From assembly GCA_038121105.1 (NCBI GenBank), contig JAYONB010000004.1:124001-188000 (forward strand): a DNA stretch of 64,000 bases, read 5' to 3'. A model generated the notes under the pieces. That model saw nothing but the letters and a program-made list of their open reading frames with translations, was not told the origin of the DNA and made no database searches. Position numbers and translations under genes: made by a program. Origin of the DNA: CALJDF01 sp038121105 (GTDB taxonomy: Bacteria; Pseudomonadota; Alphaproteobacteria; SHVP01). How positions within the stretch are numbered: the first letter of the stretch is position 1; every line of letters starts with the position of its first letter. This document shows, piece after piece, positions 8,644-17,534 of this stretch.

Positions 8644-9638
8644 CGAACAAGATTTGGAATGTCCTGGTGACGGGCGGCGCCGGCTATGTCGGCAGCATGT
8701 TGATCCCCAAACTTCTCGACGCCGGCCACAAGGTGACGGTGTTGGATCTCTATATCTACGGCGATGTGTTTGCCGACCTAAAAGGCCATTCGAACCTCCG
8801 CGAAGTGAAGGGCGATTTGCGCGATCCTGCTGCGGTGGCCGAGGCGATGCGTGGCTGCGATGCGGTGATTCACCTCGCCTGTATCTCCAACGACCCGAGT
8901 TTCGAGTTGAACCCCGACCTCGGGAAATCGATCAACTACGACGCCTTTCGGCCGCTGGTGCGCGCCGCCAAAGCGGAAGGGGCGAAGCGGTTCATCTACG
9001 CCTCGTCATCTAGCGTGTACGGCATCAAAGACGACCCCGAAGTGACGGAAGATTTGCCGCTGGAACCGCTGACGGATTACTCCAAGTTCAAGGCGATGTG
9101 CGAGGACGTGCTGGCCGAAGAACGCGTGCCGGGCTTTACGACGTTGGTGATTCGCCCTGCGACGGTGTGCGGTTACGCGCCGCGGCTCCGGCTTGATTTG
9201 ACGGTCAACATCTTGACCAACCACGCGATCAACAACGGCAAGATCACGGTGTTTGGAGGCTCCCAACGGCGACCCAACATCAACATCGAGGACATGACCG
9301 ACCTCTACGTGAAGTGCTTGCAATACGACGATGCGGCGATCGACGGCAAAATCTTCAACGCCGGGTTCGAGAACCACAGCGTGGCGGAAATTGCGGAAAT
9401 GGTGCGCGCATCGGTCGGCAACGGCGTTGAGGTCGTGACCGAACCGACGGACGATTTGCGCTCGTACCATGTCTCGTCACAAAAGATTGCCGACGAGTTG
9501 GGCTTTGTGCCGGTGCACACCATCGAAGATGCCGTGGGCAGCTTGGTTTCGGCGTTCGAGGCGGGGCAGGTTGCCGACCCGATGGCCAACCCGCGCTACT
9601 ACAACATCAAGACCATGCAAGAAATCAACTTGGCGTAG
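8640..9638 (+). CDS. NAD-dependent nucleotide-sugar epimerase/dehydratase
   Basis: A 332-residue extended SDR with TGGAGYVG at residues 11-18, serine-rich SSSSVYG near 121-127, and catalytic Tyr147/Lys151 in YSKFK. The chosen ATG overlaps the isomerase stop. An upstream in-frame GTG at 8559 would only add residues read out of frame from the isomerase. It likely modifies the activated sugar made by the two preceding enzymes. It resembles generic UDP- or GDP-sugar epimerases more than HldD, so the product may be a modified heptose. Confidence 0.82.
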   Translation: MTNKIWNVLVTGGAGYVGSMLIPKLLDAGHKVTVLDLYIYGDVFADLKGHSNLREVKGDLRDPAAVAEAMRGCDAVIHLACISNDPSFELNPDLGKSINYDAFRPLVRAAKAEGAKRFIYASSSSVYGIKDDPEVTEDLPLEPLTDYSKFKAMCEDVLAEERVPGFTTLVIRPATVCGYAPRLRLDLTVNILTNHAINNGKITVFGGSQRRPNINIEDMTDLYVKCLQYDDAAIDGKIFNAGFENHSVAEIAEMVRASVGNGVEVVTEPTDDLRSYHVSSQKIADELGFVPVHTIEDAVGSLVSAFEAGQVADPMANPRYYNIKTMQEINLA

Positions 9639-9640
9639 CT

Positions 9641-10258
9641 ATGCTTATCGGTATCGACTTCGACAATACGATCGCGCGTTACGACGACCTGTTTGCGCGG
9701 CTTGCTCTTGAGGGCGGCTATCTGGATGACATTCCGGTCGGCGGTAAAACCGCGGTGCGGGATGCCGTTCGACAGCATCATGGCGATGACGCATGGCAGG
9801 TCTTGCAAGCCGAGGCTTATGGCCCGCGGATGTCGGAAGCAATGTTGATGCCGGGCTTTCTCGGTTTCGTCGGGAGTGCGCGACGACTTGGCGTACCGCT
9901 GGTTGTGGTGAGCCACAAGTCGGTGTTCTCGAACGCGGTGCCCGGCCCCAACTTGCGGTACGCGGCGCTGGCGTGGATGCGCGCCAACCAATTCTTCGAT
10001 CCCGGCGGGCTGGGGTTCAACGTCGACGATATCTATTTCGAAGGCACCCGGACCGAAAAAGCGGCGCGGATCGGCAAGTTGGGTTGCACCCACTTCATCG
10101 ACGATTTGCCTGAGCTGTTTGCCGAGAAGGCCTTCCCCGAGAATATCGTCCGGATCTTGTTGAGCGCGATGGGCGGCGAGGATGCCGATGCCGTGATGGC
10201 GGATTGGTTCGAGATTCGCGATTTCATGTTCACCGATCTCGAGCGGGCGGTGGCGTGA
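9641..10258 (+). CDS. HAD-superfamily hydrolase
   Basis: A 205-residue protein with the HAD nucleophile motif DFDNT at residues 6-10. A later VVVSHKS segment could provide motif II, and HFIDDLPELF the acidic motif IV. It starts 3 bases after the epimerase stop. In the heptose pathway the step filled by HAD phosphatases is GmhB, removal of the 7-phosphate from a 1,7-bisphosphate. This gene occupies that position in the operon. It is not a close look-alike of canonical GmhB, so the assignment is by context. Confidence 0.72.
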   Translation: MLIGIDFDNTIARYDDLFARLALEGGYLDDIPVGGKTAVRDAVRQHHGDDAWQVLQAEAYGPRMSEAMLMPGFLGFVGSARRLGVPLVVVSHKSVFSNAVPGPNLRYAALAWMRANQFFDPGGLGFNVDDIYFEGTRTEKAARIGKLGCTHFIDDLPELFAEKAFPENIVRILLSAMGGEDADAVMADWFEIRDFMFTDLERAVA

Positions 10259-11271
10259 ACGAGCTCGCGCAAATCGCCGAGGTGGCGCGCACCCTATGCG
10301 GCGGAACCGTGGGCAACCTCGAGGAGATCTCGGGTGCCGGCAACCATCGGGTCTACCGCGTGGAGGGTGACAACGGATCGCGCTTTGCGTTGAAGACCTA
10401 TTTTGCAGGCGGGCATGACGGTAGCGCACGGCTGAGCGCCGAGTTCAAAGGCTTGAGCTATTTGTGGCAGGAAGGCTTGCGTGCCATCCCCGAGCCGATG
10501 GCGGCCGACCGCGAGGCGCAATGCGCGTTGTTCGGTTGGATCGACGGCGAACCGGTGAAGACTCCGACGCCGGCCGACATCGACGCGGCGTGCGACTTCG
10601 TTCGGTCGCTGCGGGATATTGCGCGGCAAGGCGCGGCGGGCGATTTGCCGCTGGCCCGCGAAGCCTGTCTCTCGCCCGACGAGCTGTATCGCCAAATCGT
10701 GGTGCGCCGGGGGCGGTTGGAACGCGAAGCTGCGTTCCGGGGCGATCTTTCGAGTTTCTTGCGCGATTCGTTCGACGATCTGTTGCACATGACCTGGGCC
10801 CGGGTGCGCGCAGGACTGGCGGAGGCGGGCATTTCATCGACGACCGATTTGCCAGCGACCTACCGCACACTGTCACCGTCGGACTTTGGATTCCATAACG
10901 CGGTGCGTGGCACCGACGACTCCTTGGTGTTCTGCGATTTCGAATATTTCGGTTGGGACGACCCGGTCAAATTGGTGTCCGATTTCGTGTTGCACCCCGG
11001 GATGGGCTTGCGGGTAAGGTTGGCGTCGCGCTTCGAGAAGCAGGCGACCGCAATCTTTGCCGACGATCCGGGTTTCGCCACGCGGTTGCGTTTGCTCAAG
11101 CCGCTCTACGCGCTGCGTTGGGCATTGATTGTGTTGAACGAATTCATTCCCGAGCGTTGGGCCCAGCGCGCGTTCGCCTACGGCGATCGCGATCGTAACG
11201 CCGTGTTGGCACGGCAGCTTGGCAAGGCCGAGGGGTTTGTGGACCGGGTCAAGAAGGAGATCGCCGCGTGA
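10255..11271 (+). CDS. APH/choline-kinase-fold phosphotransferase
   Basis: A 338-residue aminoglycoside-phosphotransferase-fold protein. The GTG start overlaps the previous stop (GTGA). The N-lobe has GAGNHRVYRV and the lysine strand FALKTYF. The catalytic loop is SDFGFHN, where the family often has HGDxxxxN. The metal motif is CDFEYFGWDD. It likely phosphorylates a hydroxyl on a small molecule. Placement inside a sugar operon suggests a sugar or sugar-linked alcohol rather than an antibiotic. Substrate unknown. Confidence 0.72.
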   Translation: MNELAQIAEVARTLCGGTVGNLEEISGAGNHRVYRVEGDNGSRFALKTYFAGGHDGSARLSAEFKGLSYLWQEGLRAIPEPMAADREAQCALFGWIDGEPVKTPTPADIDAACDFVRSLRDIARQGAAGDLPLAREACLSPDELYRQIVVRRGRLEREAAFRGDLSSFLRDSFDDLLHMTWARVRAGLAEAGISSTTDLPATYRTLSPSDFGFHNAVRGTDDSLVFCDFEYFGWDDPVKLVSDFVLHPGMGLRVRLASRFEKQATAIFADDPGFATRLRLLKPLYALRWALIVLNEFIPERWAQRAFAYGDRDRNAVLARQLGKAEGFVDRVKKEIAA

Positions 11272-12104
11272 CGCCAGAAGCACAGATTCGTCTTGTAGGC
11301 GACGACCTCGATGAACGCTCGCTCGCGCTGCGCCGATTGGTGGTGCGCGGCCTCGATGGCGGCAAGCGAGGCCATTTGGGCTCGGCCTTTTCGCTGATCG
11401 AGGCGCTGCGGGTGCTCTACGACGACATTCTGAAATTCGATCCGAAAAACCCGAGGTGGGCGGACCGCGATCCCTGCATCTTGAGCAAAGGGCATGGGTG
11501 TCTTGCTCTGTATGCGATCCTCGCCGACAAGGGCTTCTTCCCGGCCGAGGAACTCGATCGGTTTTGCCGTTTCGACGGCATGTTGGGCGGTCACCCGGAA
11601 CGGGCCAAGGTGCCCGGCGTCGAAGCCTCGACCGGTGCGCTGGGGCACGGGTTGTCGATCGGGCTTGGCCAAGCTTTGGCGATGCGGTTGCAAAAACGCG
11701 ATTCGCGCGTGTTCGTGCTGATGGGCGACGGCGAGATCAACGAAGGGTCGGTGTGGGAAGCAGCGATGTCTGCCGGCAAACACCGTTTGTCGAACTTGGT
11801 CGCGATGGTCGATTACAACAAGCTGCAGTCGTACGACCGCACATCGGTGGTGCAAGACCTAGAACCCCTGACCGACAAATGGCGCGCGTTCGGGTTTGCC
11901 GTGCACGAAGTGGATGGACACGACGTCGACCAGTTGCGTCACGTTCTTTCGAGCGTCCCCTTCGAAAGCGACAAGCCGTCGGCCATCATTTGCCACACGG
12001 TGAAGGGGCGGGGGATTGCCGAAGCGGAAGGCAATCCGGCCTGGCACCACAAATCCAAAATCAGCGACGACGAAGTCGCGGCGATGTATGCGGAGCTCGA
12101 CTAG
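11268..12104 (+). CDS. Transketolase, N-terminal (TPP pyrophosphate-binding) subunit
   Basis: A 278-residue half-transketolase. It has the thiamine-diphosphate motif G153-D154-G155 followed by N184, giving the expected GDG-x(28)-N spacing, and a histidine-containing LSKGHG segment. The GTG start overlaps the previous stop. With the next gene it makes a heteromeric transketolase, a class common in secondary-metabolite and sugar operons. In context it could supply sedoheptulose 7-phosphate to the GmhA-like isomerase. Confidence 0.88.
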   Translation: MTPEAQIRLVGDDLDERSLALRRLVVRGLDGGKRGHLGSAFSLIEALRVLYDDILKFDPKNPRWADRDPCILSKGHGCLALYAILADKGFFPAEELDRFCRFDGMLGGHPERAKVPGVEASTGALGHGLSIGLGQALAMRLQKRDSRVFVLMGDGEINEGSVWEAAMSAGKHRLSNLVAMVDYNKLQSYDRTSVVQDLEPLTDKWRAFGFAVHEVDGHDVDQLRHVLSSVPFESDKPSAIICHTVKGRGIAEAEGNPAWHHKSKISDDEVAAMYAELD

Positions 12105-12106
12105 CG

Positions 12107-13045
12107 ATGCGGAAGACCAGTCTCGACACCGTTTACGAAATGGCGCGCCGCGATCCGCGCGTGGTCTTTGTCGGATCCGATCTCGGCGCCGGGACGCTGG
12201 ATGCGTTCAAGGAAGAAATGCCGGAACGCTTTTTCATGGAAGGCGTGACCGAGCAGAACATCATCGGCATGGCCGCGGGCCTCGCGATGGAAGGGTTCAT
12301 TCCATATGTGAACACGATCGCGACGTTCATTACGCGGCGTTGTTTCGAACAGGTCGCGGTCGATCTGTGTTTGCACAACCTGCCGGTACGGCTGATCGGC
12401 AACGGTGGTGGCTTGGTCTATGCGCCGTTGGGGCCGACCCATTTGGCGGTTGAGGACATCGCGATCATGCGATCACTGCCGAACATGACGGTGGTCGCCC
12501 CGGTCGACAAAGAAGAGATGGCTCGTTTTGTGCCGCAAACCTTGGATATGCCGGGACCGGTCTATATTCGCTTGGCCAAAGGCGGCGACCCCATCGTGTC
12601 GCGCGAGGAGAACGGTTTCGAAATCGGCAAGGCGATCGAAATGCGGGCGCCGGGGGACATCCTGCTGGTCTCCACCGGCGTGATGACCAACCGGGCGTTG
12701 GATGCTGCGGCCGCCCTTGAAACCGCGGGCGGGCTGAAGTGCGGCGTCCTGCACATGCACACCATTAAACCGCTCGATGAGACCGCGCTGCTCGGGTTCG
12801 CGGGGCAGGTGCGGGGCATCGTCACTCTCGAAGAGCATACCTTGGTTGGGGGCCTGGGTAGCGCGGTGAACGATCTACTGGGCGACAAACTGGGTCGCGA
12901 TGCGCCGCCGGTGCTGCGTCTGGGGATTCCGGATCGCTTCCCCGACAAGTACGGGACCCAGGACGATCTGTTGGGGTATTACGGGCTTCAGCCTGACGCT
13001 ATCGCGAACTCGGTGCGCGAGTTTGCTTCCCGCCATTTGGGCTAA
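12107..13045 (+). CDS. Transketolase, C-terminal (pyrimidine-binding) subunit
   Basis: A 312-residue partner subunit. The ATG lies 2 bases after the N-subunit stop. The cofactor-activating glutamate is E49 within EGVTEQN. Residues 1-170 form the pyrimidine-binding domain, and from about 185 on lies the transketolase C-terminal domain (LVSTGVMTN…LHMHTIKPLD). An open frame upstream to 11456 is antisense-like overlap with the N-subunit and was rejected. Last gene of the seven-gene operon; no hairpin terminator is visible after it. Confidence 0.88.
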   Translation: MRKTSLDTVYEMARRDPRVVFVGSDLGAGTLDAFKEEMPERFFMEGVTEQNIIGMAAGLAMEGFIPYVNTIATFITRRCFEQVAVDLCLHNLPVRLIGNGGGLVYAPLGPTHLAVEDIAIMRSLPNMTVVAPVDKEEMARFVPQTLDMPGPVYIRLAKGGDPIVSREENGFEIGKAIEMRAPGDILLVSTGVMTNRALDAAAALETAGGLKCGVLHMHTIKPLDETALLGFAGQVRGIVTLEEHTLVGGLGSAVNDLLGDKLGRDAPPVLRLGIPDRFPDKYGTQDDLLGYYGLQPDAIANSVREFASRHLG

Positions 13046-13105
13046 ACGTTAGATTTCAAGCGCTTTTAGGTCCGAACCGGGTCGAGACTATCTCTACTTT
13101 ATTTA

Positions 13106-13164
13106 TTGCGAATGATTATCAGTTGCGATAATAAGACCCTCAGTTGCGATTGATTTGCAATTGC
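13106..13164. promoter_or_regulatory. Repeated TTGCGA elements with Fur/Irr-like AT-rich core
   Basis: TTGCGA occurs at 13106, 13123 and 13144. The 10-mer CAGTTGCGAT is repeated exactly at 13120-13129 and 13141-13150, a 21-base (two-turn) spacing on the same helix face. Between the first copies is GAATGATTATCAG, which resembles part of a Fur box. A GCAATTGC palindrome is at 13157-13164. The block precedes an iron importer, so iron-responsive control is likely. The regulator (Fur, Irr or other) is not determined. Confidence 0.55.
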
Positions 13165-13178
13165 TTGATATAGGTCAA
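13165..13178 (+). promoter_or_regulatory. FNR/FixK-type anaerobox
   Basis: TTGAT-ATAG-GTCAA fits the TTGAY-N4-RTCAA consensus of FNR/FixK proteins without mismatch. It lies 83 bases before the ATG of the iron-binding protein gene and abuts the TTGCGA array, suggesting joint oxygen and iron control. One 14-base match can arise by chance, so binding is inferred. Confidence 0.5.
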
Positions 13179-13260
13179 ATGGCCCAAGGGCGGCCGTGCC
13201 TAGGGTGAGCCGGGTCGCGGTGCAGGAAACGCCACCCGCGAAGAAAGGGAGCAAAAGAAG

Positions 13261-14307
13261 ATGTTGGGCAATCGAGTAACGCGCGGATTTGCCGGGCTGG
13301 TTCTGTTGGGTGTGGCGACGGTCGCGTCTGCCGCGCAGGCCGCCGAGGAAGTGAATGTCTATTCGTACCGCGAGCCTTTCTTGATCCAACCGATGTTCGA
13401 CGCGTTCACGCGCGACACCGGGATCAAGGTCAATGTCGTCTTCGCCAATAAAGGTTTGGTCGAGCGGCTGAAGGCCGAGGGGCGGAATTCGCCGGCCGAT
13501 CTGATCTTCACCGTCGATATCGGTCGGCTGACCGACGCGGTTGCCGGCGGTGTGACCCAGGCGGTGGAGAACGAGACCCTCGAACAAGTCATCCCGGCGG
13601 CGATGCGCGATTCAAATGGGCATTGGTTCGGTGTGACGCAGCGGGCGCGGGTGATCTACGCCTCCAAAGATCGGGTGCCGCTTGAGGAGGCGCGCGCGCT
13701 TTCCTACGAAGACCTGGCCGACCCGAAATGGCGCGGCCGGATCTGTACGCGTGCCGGCGATCATGCCTACAACGTGGCCCTGTTCGCCGCGATGTTCGAC
13801 AAGCATGGCGAAGCGAAGGCCAAGGCCTGGCTTATCGGCCTGCGCGATAACCTCGCGCGCAAGCCGCAGGGCAACGATCGCGCGCAGGTGAAAGCGATCA
13901 TGGAAGGGCAGTGCGACTTGGCGTTGGGCAACCATTACTACTACGCGCTGATGCTGCAGAACGAGGAGCAATCGGCGTGGGCGGCTTCGGCCAACATCAT
14001 CTTTCCGGGCCAGGACGATGACGGGACGCACATGAACATTTCGGGCTTCGCGATGACGCGTGCGGCGCCGAACCGGGAGAATGCGATCAAGTTGATGGAA
14101 TTCCTGGTCGGCGATTTGGCGCAGAAGATGTATGCCGAGCAAAACAACGAATACCCGTTGCGCGCCGGGGTGGAGCCTTCGGGGCTGCTGCAGTCGTTCG
14201 GCGATTTCAAACGCTCCGATCAGTCGTTGGCGGATGTCGCCGCGCAACGGTCGATGGCGATCAGGCTGGTCAACGAAGTGCGCTACAACGCGGGGCCGTC
14301 GAGCTAG
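13261..14307 (+). CDS. Ferric iron ABC transporter, periplasmic binding protein (FbpA/FutA type)
   Basis: A 348-residue protein with a cleavable signal peptide (residues 1-24, ending AQAA). The mature part begins VNVYSYRE, typical of the FutA/FbpA iron-binding group. The run Y226-Y227-Y228 provides the C-lobe tyrosine ligands used for Fe(III). GAAAGGGAG precedes the ATG. It is followed by a hairpin terminator and then by the permease and ATPase genes, as expected for a binding protein made in excess. Confidence 0.92.
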   Translation: MLGNRVTRGFAGLVLLGVATVASAAQAAEEVNVYSYREPFLIQPMFDAFTRDTGIKVNVVFANKGLVERLKAEGRNSPADLIFTVDIGRLTDAVAGGVTQAVENETLEQVIPAAMRDSNGHWFGVTQRARVIYASKDRVPLEEARALSYEDLADPKWRGRICTRAGDHAYNVALFAAMFDKHGEAKAKAWLIGLRDNLARKPQGNDRAQVKAIMEGQCDLALGNHYYYALMLQNEEQSAWAASANIIFPGQDDDGTHMNISGFAMTRAAPNRENAIKLMEFLVGDLAQKMYAEQNNEYPLRAGVEPSGLLQSFGDFKRSDQSLADVAAQRSMAIRLVNEVRYNAGPSS

Positions 14308-14332
14308 CGCTCGCGGCTCCATGGTTCATAGG

Positions 14333-14361
14333 AACCCCGGCGTCTTCGGCGCCGGGGTTTT
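14333..14361 (+). terminator. Hairpin terminator/attenuator after the binding-protein gene
   Basis: AACCCCGGCG (14333-14342) pairs with CGCCGGGGTT (14350-14359), followed by TTTTCC. It lies between the iron-binding protein and permease genes. Partial read-through would give less permease than binding protein. Confidence 0.75.
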
Positions 14362-14388
14362 CCTTGTCTTGGAATTGACGGTTTTCTG

Positions 14389-16068
14389 GTGTCGAGAGCG
14401 ATCCTGGTAGAAGCGAGCGGCCACCGACGCGGGGGCGGCGAGAGAACATGGCAAATCGGCGGTTTGCTGATTGCGGGTGCTGTCGCGCTGCCGATTGTCG
14501 CCGTCGCCTGGTTGGCGATCTTTCCCAACGAGAACATTTGGCCGCACCTGTTCGAAACCGTCTTGTGGGGCTACGTCGACACGACGCTACGTCTCATGGT
14601 TGGAGTGGCGATCGGCAGCGTCGTCATCGGCGTGGGGACGGCGTGGTTGGTCAGTACGACCGAGTTTCCGGGCCGCCGTATCTTTCAGTGGGCCTTGATG
14701 CTGCCATTGGCCGCGCCGACCTACATCGTGGCCTACGTCTATACCGACCTTCTGGAGTTTGCCGGGCCGGTGCAGGGCGCGCTGCGGGCAATGTTCGGCT
14801 GGCAAAGCGCACGGGACTATTGGTTTCCTGAAATCCGATCGATCGGCGGCGCCATCGCGATGATGACGCTGACGCTGTACCCCTATGTCTACCTGCTGTC
14901 GCGCGCGGCGTTTCTTGAACAAGCCGGCGTGACGCGTGAGGTAAGCCGCACGCTGGGCGCCGGGCCGTGGGAGACGTTCTTTCGAGTGGCCTTGCCGCTG
15001 GCGCGTCCTGCGGTGGTGGTCGGGATGACGCTGGCGTTGATGGAAACCCTCAACGACTTCGGCACGGTGGATTTCTTTGCGGTTCGGACGTTGACGGCTG
15101 GCGTGTTCAACGTCTGGCTGACGATGGGGAATGTCGGCGGTGGGGCGCAAATCGCTTTGGTGATGCTGGGTTTTGTCGTGTTGTTGATCCTGCTCGAGCG
15201 CTTGGAGCGGCGGCGACGGCGGTATCATGCTTTGGCCACACGCCATCGGCGCGCCAACCGGCACCGCTTGGGTGCGCGGGCGCGTTGGGGGGCGATGGCG
15301 GCGTGCCTGCTGCCGGTTGCGCTCGGTTTCTTGATCCCTGGCGCGGTTCTTTTGCGCAATGCGGTGTTGTTCGCCGAAGAGTCGTGGTCGTCACGGTTCC
15401 CGGATTTCGCCATCAACAGCCTCGTCCTCGCCGGAGGTTCCGCCGTGCTTTGCGTGGTGCTGGCGACATTTCTTGCCTATGCCGTAAGCCTGCGCGGTGG
15501 GCGTGTCCTTTCGGGGACCGCGCGGATTGCCAGTTTGGGCTATGCGGTGCCCGGCGCGGTTTTGGCGCTTGGCATTCTGATCCCGTTCGGCGTTTTCGAT
15601 AATGCGTTCGACGGGTGGATGCGCGATACGTTTGGTGTCTCGACCGGTTTGCTGCTCAGCGGCACGGTCGCCGCGGTGATGTTTGCCTATGTGGTCCGAT
15701 TTTTTGCGTTGTCGTACGGCGCCCTCGAATCCGGGCTTGGGCGCATCAAGCCGAGCATGGAGATGGCCGCGCGAACGTTGGGCGAGGGACCGCGGGGGAC
15801 GTTGTTCCGGGTGCACTTGCCGTTGATGAAAGGCACGCTGGTGACGGCGGCGTTGTTGATCTTCGTCGATGTGATGAAGGAACTGCCGGCGACTCTGTTG
15901 TTGCGCCCGTTCAACTTCGACACCCTGGCGACATACGTTTACCAGTTCGGTTCTTCCGAACAACTTGAGCTTTCGTCGTTGGGCGCTTTGTCGATCGTTG
16001 CGGTGGGTTTGGTGCCGGTCGTTCTTTTGAACCAAACCGTCGCGCGCGATCCGAGTGAGGTTATCTAG
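14389..16068 (+). CDS. Ferric iron ABC transporter, permease (FbpB type)
   Basis: A 559-residue inner-membrane protein starting with GTG. It contains two fused permease halves, each with about six hydrophobic segments and an EAA-like cytoplasmic loop (R-T-L-G-A-G-P and R-T-L-G-E-G-P). This two-in-one architecture is standard for Fe(III) importers of this family. The ATPase gene starts 61 bases downstream. Confidence 0.9.
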   Translation: MSRAILVEASGHRRGGGERTWQIGGLLIAGAVALPIVAVAWLAIFPNENIWPHLFETVLWGYVDTTLRLMVGVAIGSVVIGVGTAWLVSTTEFPGRRIFQWALMLPLAAPTYIVAYVYTDLLEFAGPVQGALRAMFGWQSARDYWFPEIRSIGGAIAMMTLTLYPYVYLLSRAAFLEQAGVTREVSRTLGAGPWETFFRVALPLARPAVVVGMTLALMETLNDFGTVDFFAVRTLTAGVFNVWLTMGNVGGGAQIALVMLGFVVLLILLERLERRRRRYHALATRHRRANRHRLGARARWGAMAACLLPVALGFLIPGAVLLRNAVLFAEESWSSRFPDFAINSLVLAGGSAVLCVVLATFLAYAVSLRGGRVLSGTARIASLGYAVPGAVLALGILIPFGVFDNAFDGWMRDTFGVSTGLLLSGTVAAVMFAYVVRFFALSYGALESGLGRIKPSMEMAARTLGEGPRGTLFRVHLPLMKGTLVTAALLIFVDVMKELPATLLLRPFNFDTLATYVYQFGSSEQLELSSLGALSIVAVGLVPVVLLNQTVARDPSEVI

Positions 16069-16129
16069 ACCTAGCTTTCCGTCCCCTGCGTGCTAAACAA
16101 TCGCGGCCCCTACAAGCGAGTCCTCTGTT

Positions 16130-17170
16130 TTGTCCGACCTCACACCGGTTTTGATCTTCGACGACGTTCGGCACCGCTATGGCCAGGCCGTAGCGGTCGA
16201 CGGGTTGTCGTTGACGGTGGGGGCGGGCGAGGTGGTGTGTCTGGTCGGCCCGTCGGGGTGTGGCAAGTCGACGACGCTGCGGCTCGCGGCCGGTTTGGAA
16301 ACGCTACAGCATGGGCGGGTGAGCATCGGCGGTCGGGTTGTTGCGGGGCAGGGGCGGTCGCTACCGCCCGAGGAACGCAACACGGGCATGGTTTTCCAGG
16401 ACTTCGCGTTGTTTCCGCATCTCAAGGTGATCGACAACGTGATGTTTGGCGTGCGCGGCAAAGACGCCGCCGACAAACGGCGACGCGCGGAACGGATATT
16501 GGATCACGTCGGTATGGCGCGGTACGCACAGACGTATCCGCATGAGCTTTCGGGTGGTGAGCAACAACGAGTTGCGCTCGCCCGTGCATTGGCGCCGCGA
16601 CCGGCACTGATGCTGTTGGACGAGCCGTTCTCCGGCTTGGACACTCAACTCCGCGATTCGGTGCGGGACGACACCCTCAGCATTCTCGCCGAGGCGGGCA
16701 CGCCGACGCTGTTGGTCACCCACGATCCGCGCGAAGCAATGCGTATGGCCGATCGCGTCGCGGTCATGCGCGCAGGGCGCTTGGCGCAGGTCGGCCCGCC
16801 GGCCGAAATCTACGGTGCCCCGGCCAGTCTTTTCGTGGCGCGGTTCTTCGGCCATGTGAATGCGCTGAACGGGACGGTCCAGGCCAATTCGGTCGAGACC
16901 GCGTTGGGCCGCCTACCGACCACTGACCCCGCGCGGGGCGCGTCGGTGACGGTGGGTATCCGCAATGAGGGCCTGATTTTGGGCGATTCCGGGGTCCCCG
17001 CGACGGTCTTGGGTGCGCGCGTCTTGGGGCCCTATAGCGTCGTCGATCTGGTTCTGGCGGACGAGACGCGGGTCACAGCGCACGTTCCGGGGACCGCACC
17101 GCCGCAACCGGACGAGAAAGTGAACGTCGATTTTGATCGTGCGCAGGCTTTTGTTTTTGAAGAAGAGTGA
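16130..17170 (+). CDS. Ferric iron ABC transporter, ATP-binding protein (FbpC type)
   Basis: A 346-residue ATPase with TTG start. Walker A GPSGCGKST is at residues 40-48, the signature LSGGEQQR begins near residue 140, Walker B MLLDEP is near 161-166, and the switch histidine is in VTHDPREA. The C-terminal 100 residues form the regulatory TOBE-like domain usual for iron and maltose importers. It completes the fbpABC set. Confidence 0.9.
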   Translation: MSDLTPVLIFDDVRHRYGQAVAVDGLSLTVGAGEVVCLVGPSGCGKSTTLRLAAGLETLQHGRVSIGGRVVAGQGRSLPPEERNTGMVFQDFALFPHLKVIDNVMFGVRGKDAADKRRRAERILDHVGMARYAQTYPHELSGGEQQRVALARALAPRPALMLLDEPFSGLDTQLRDSVRDDTLSILAEAGTPTLLVTHDPREAMRMADRVAVMRAGRLAQVGPPAEIYGAPASLFVARFFGHVNALNGTVQANSVETALGRLPTTDPARGASVTVGIRNEGLILGDSGVPATVLGARVLGPYSVVDLVLADETRVTAHVPGTAPPQPDEKVNVDFDRAQAFVFEEE

Positions 17171-17300
17171 CTAAATAGGTGTAATTCCAGCAGAAATTGG
17201 TGGTTGGGAAAGGGCGCGAGCGTTTGCGCCGACTCAGCCTTTCTGCAATGATCCACGCAAATGGCGGCCAATTGGGCCGCCGACCAGTTGGAGCAAGGTA

Positions 17301-17522
17301 ATGGGCATTAGTTTCTGGCAAATCCTCGTCGTCGTGCTGCTGCTCGTGGTGCTCTTCGGGCGCGGCAAGATTTCGAGCCTGATGGGCGACATGGCCAAGG
17401 GCATCAAGAGCTTTAAGCGCGGGATGGCCGAGGACGATACGGCTGCCGCACAGCAGAACACCATCGACGCGACCGCCGAAAAAGCGGCGCCGGTCGAATC
17501 GAAAGATAAAGAAACCGCGTAA
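17301..17522 (+). CDS. tatA: Sec-independent translocase subunit TatA
   Basis: A 73-residue protein with an N-terminal membrane helix (ISFWQILVVVLLLVVLFGRGK), the FG-RGK hinge and an amphipathic helix ending SFKRGM, then an acidic disordered tail. It forms the protein-conducting ring of the twin-arginine system. The starting MG-I-S is typical of alphaproteobacterial TatA. It is followed by a GC-rich hairpin and tatB. Confidence 0.93.
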   Translation: MGISFWQILVVVLLLVVLFGRGKISSLMGDMAKGIKSFKRGMAEDDTAAAQQNTIDATAEKAAPVESKDKETA

Positions 17523-17534
17523 CCAGACACCTGC

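Noticed and set aside
11456..12106. N-terminal extension of the transketolase C-subunit over the N-subunit gene
   Set aside because: The extension is out-of-frame reading of the N-subunit. The ATG at 12107 fits the family start.
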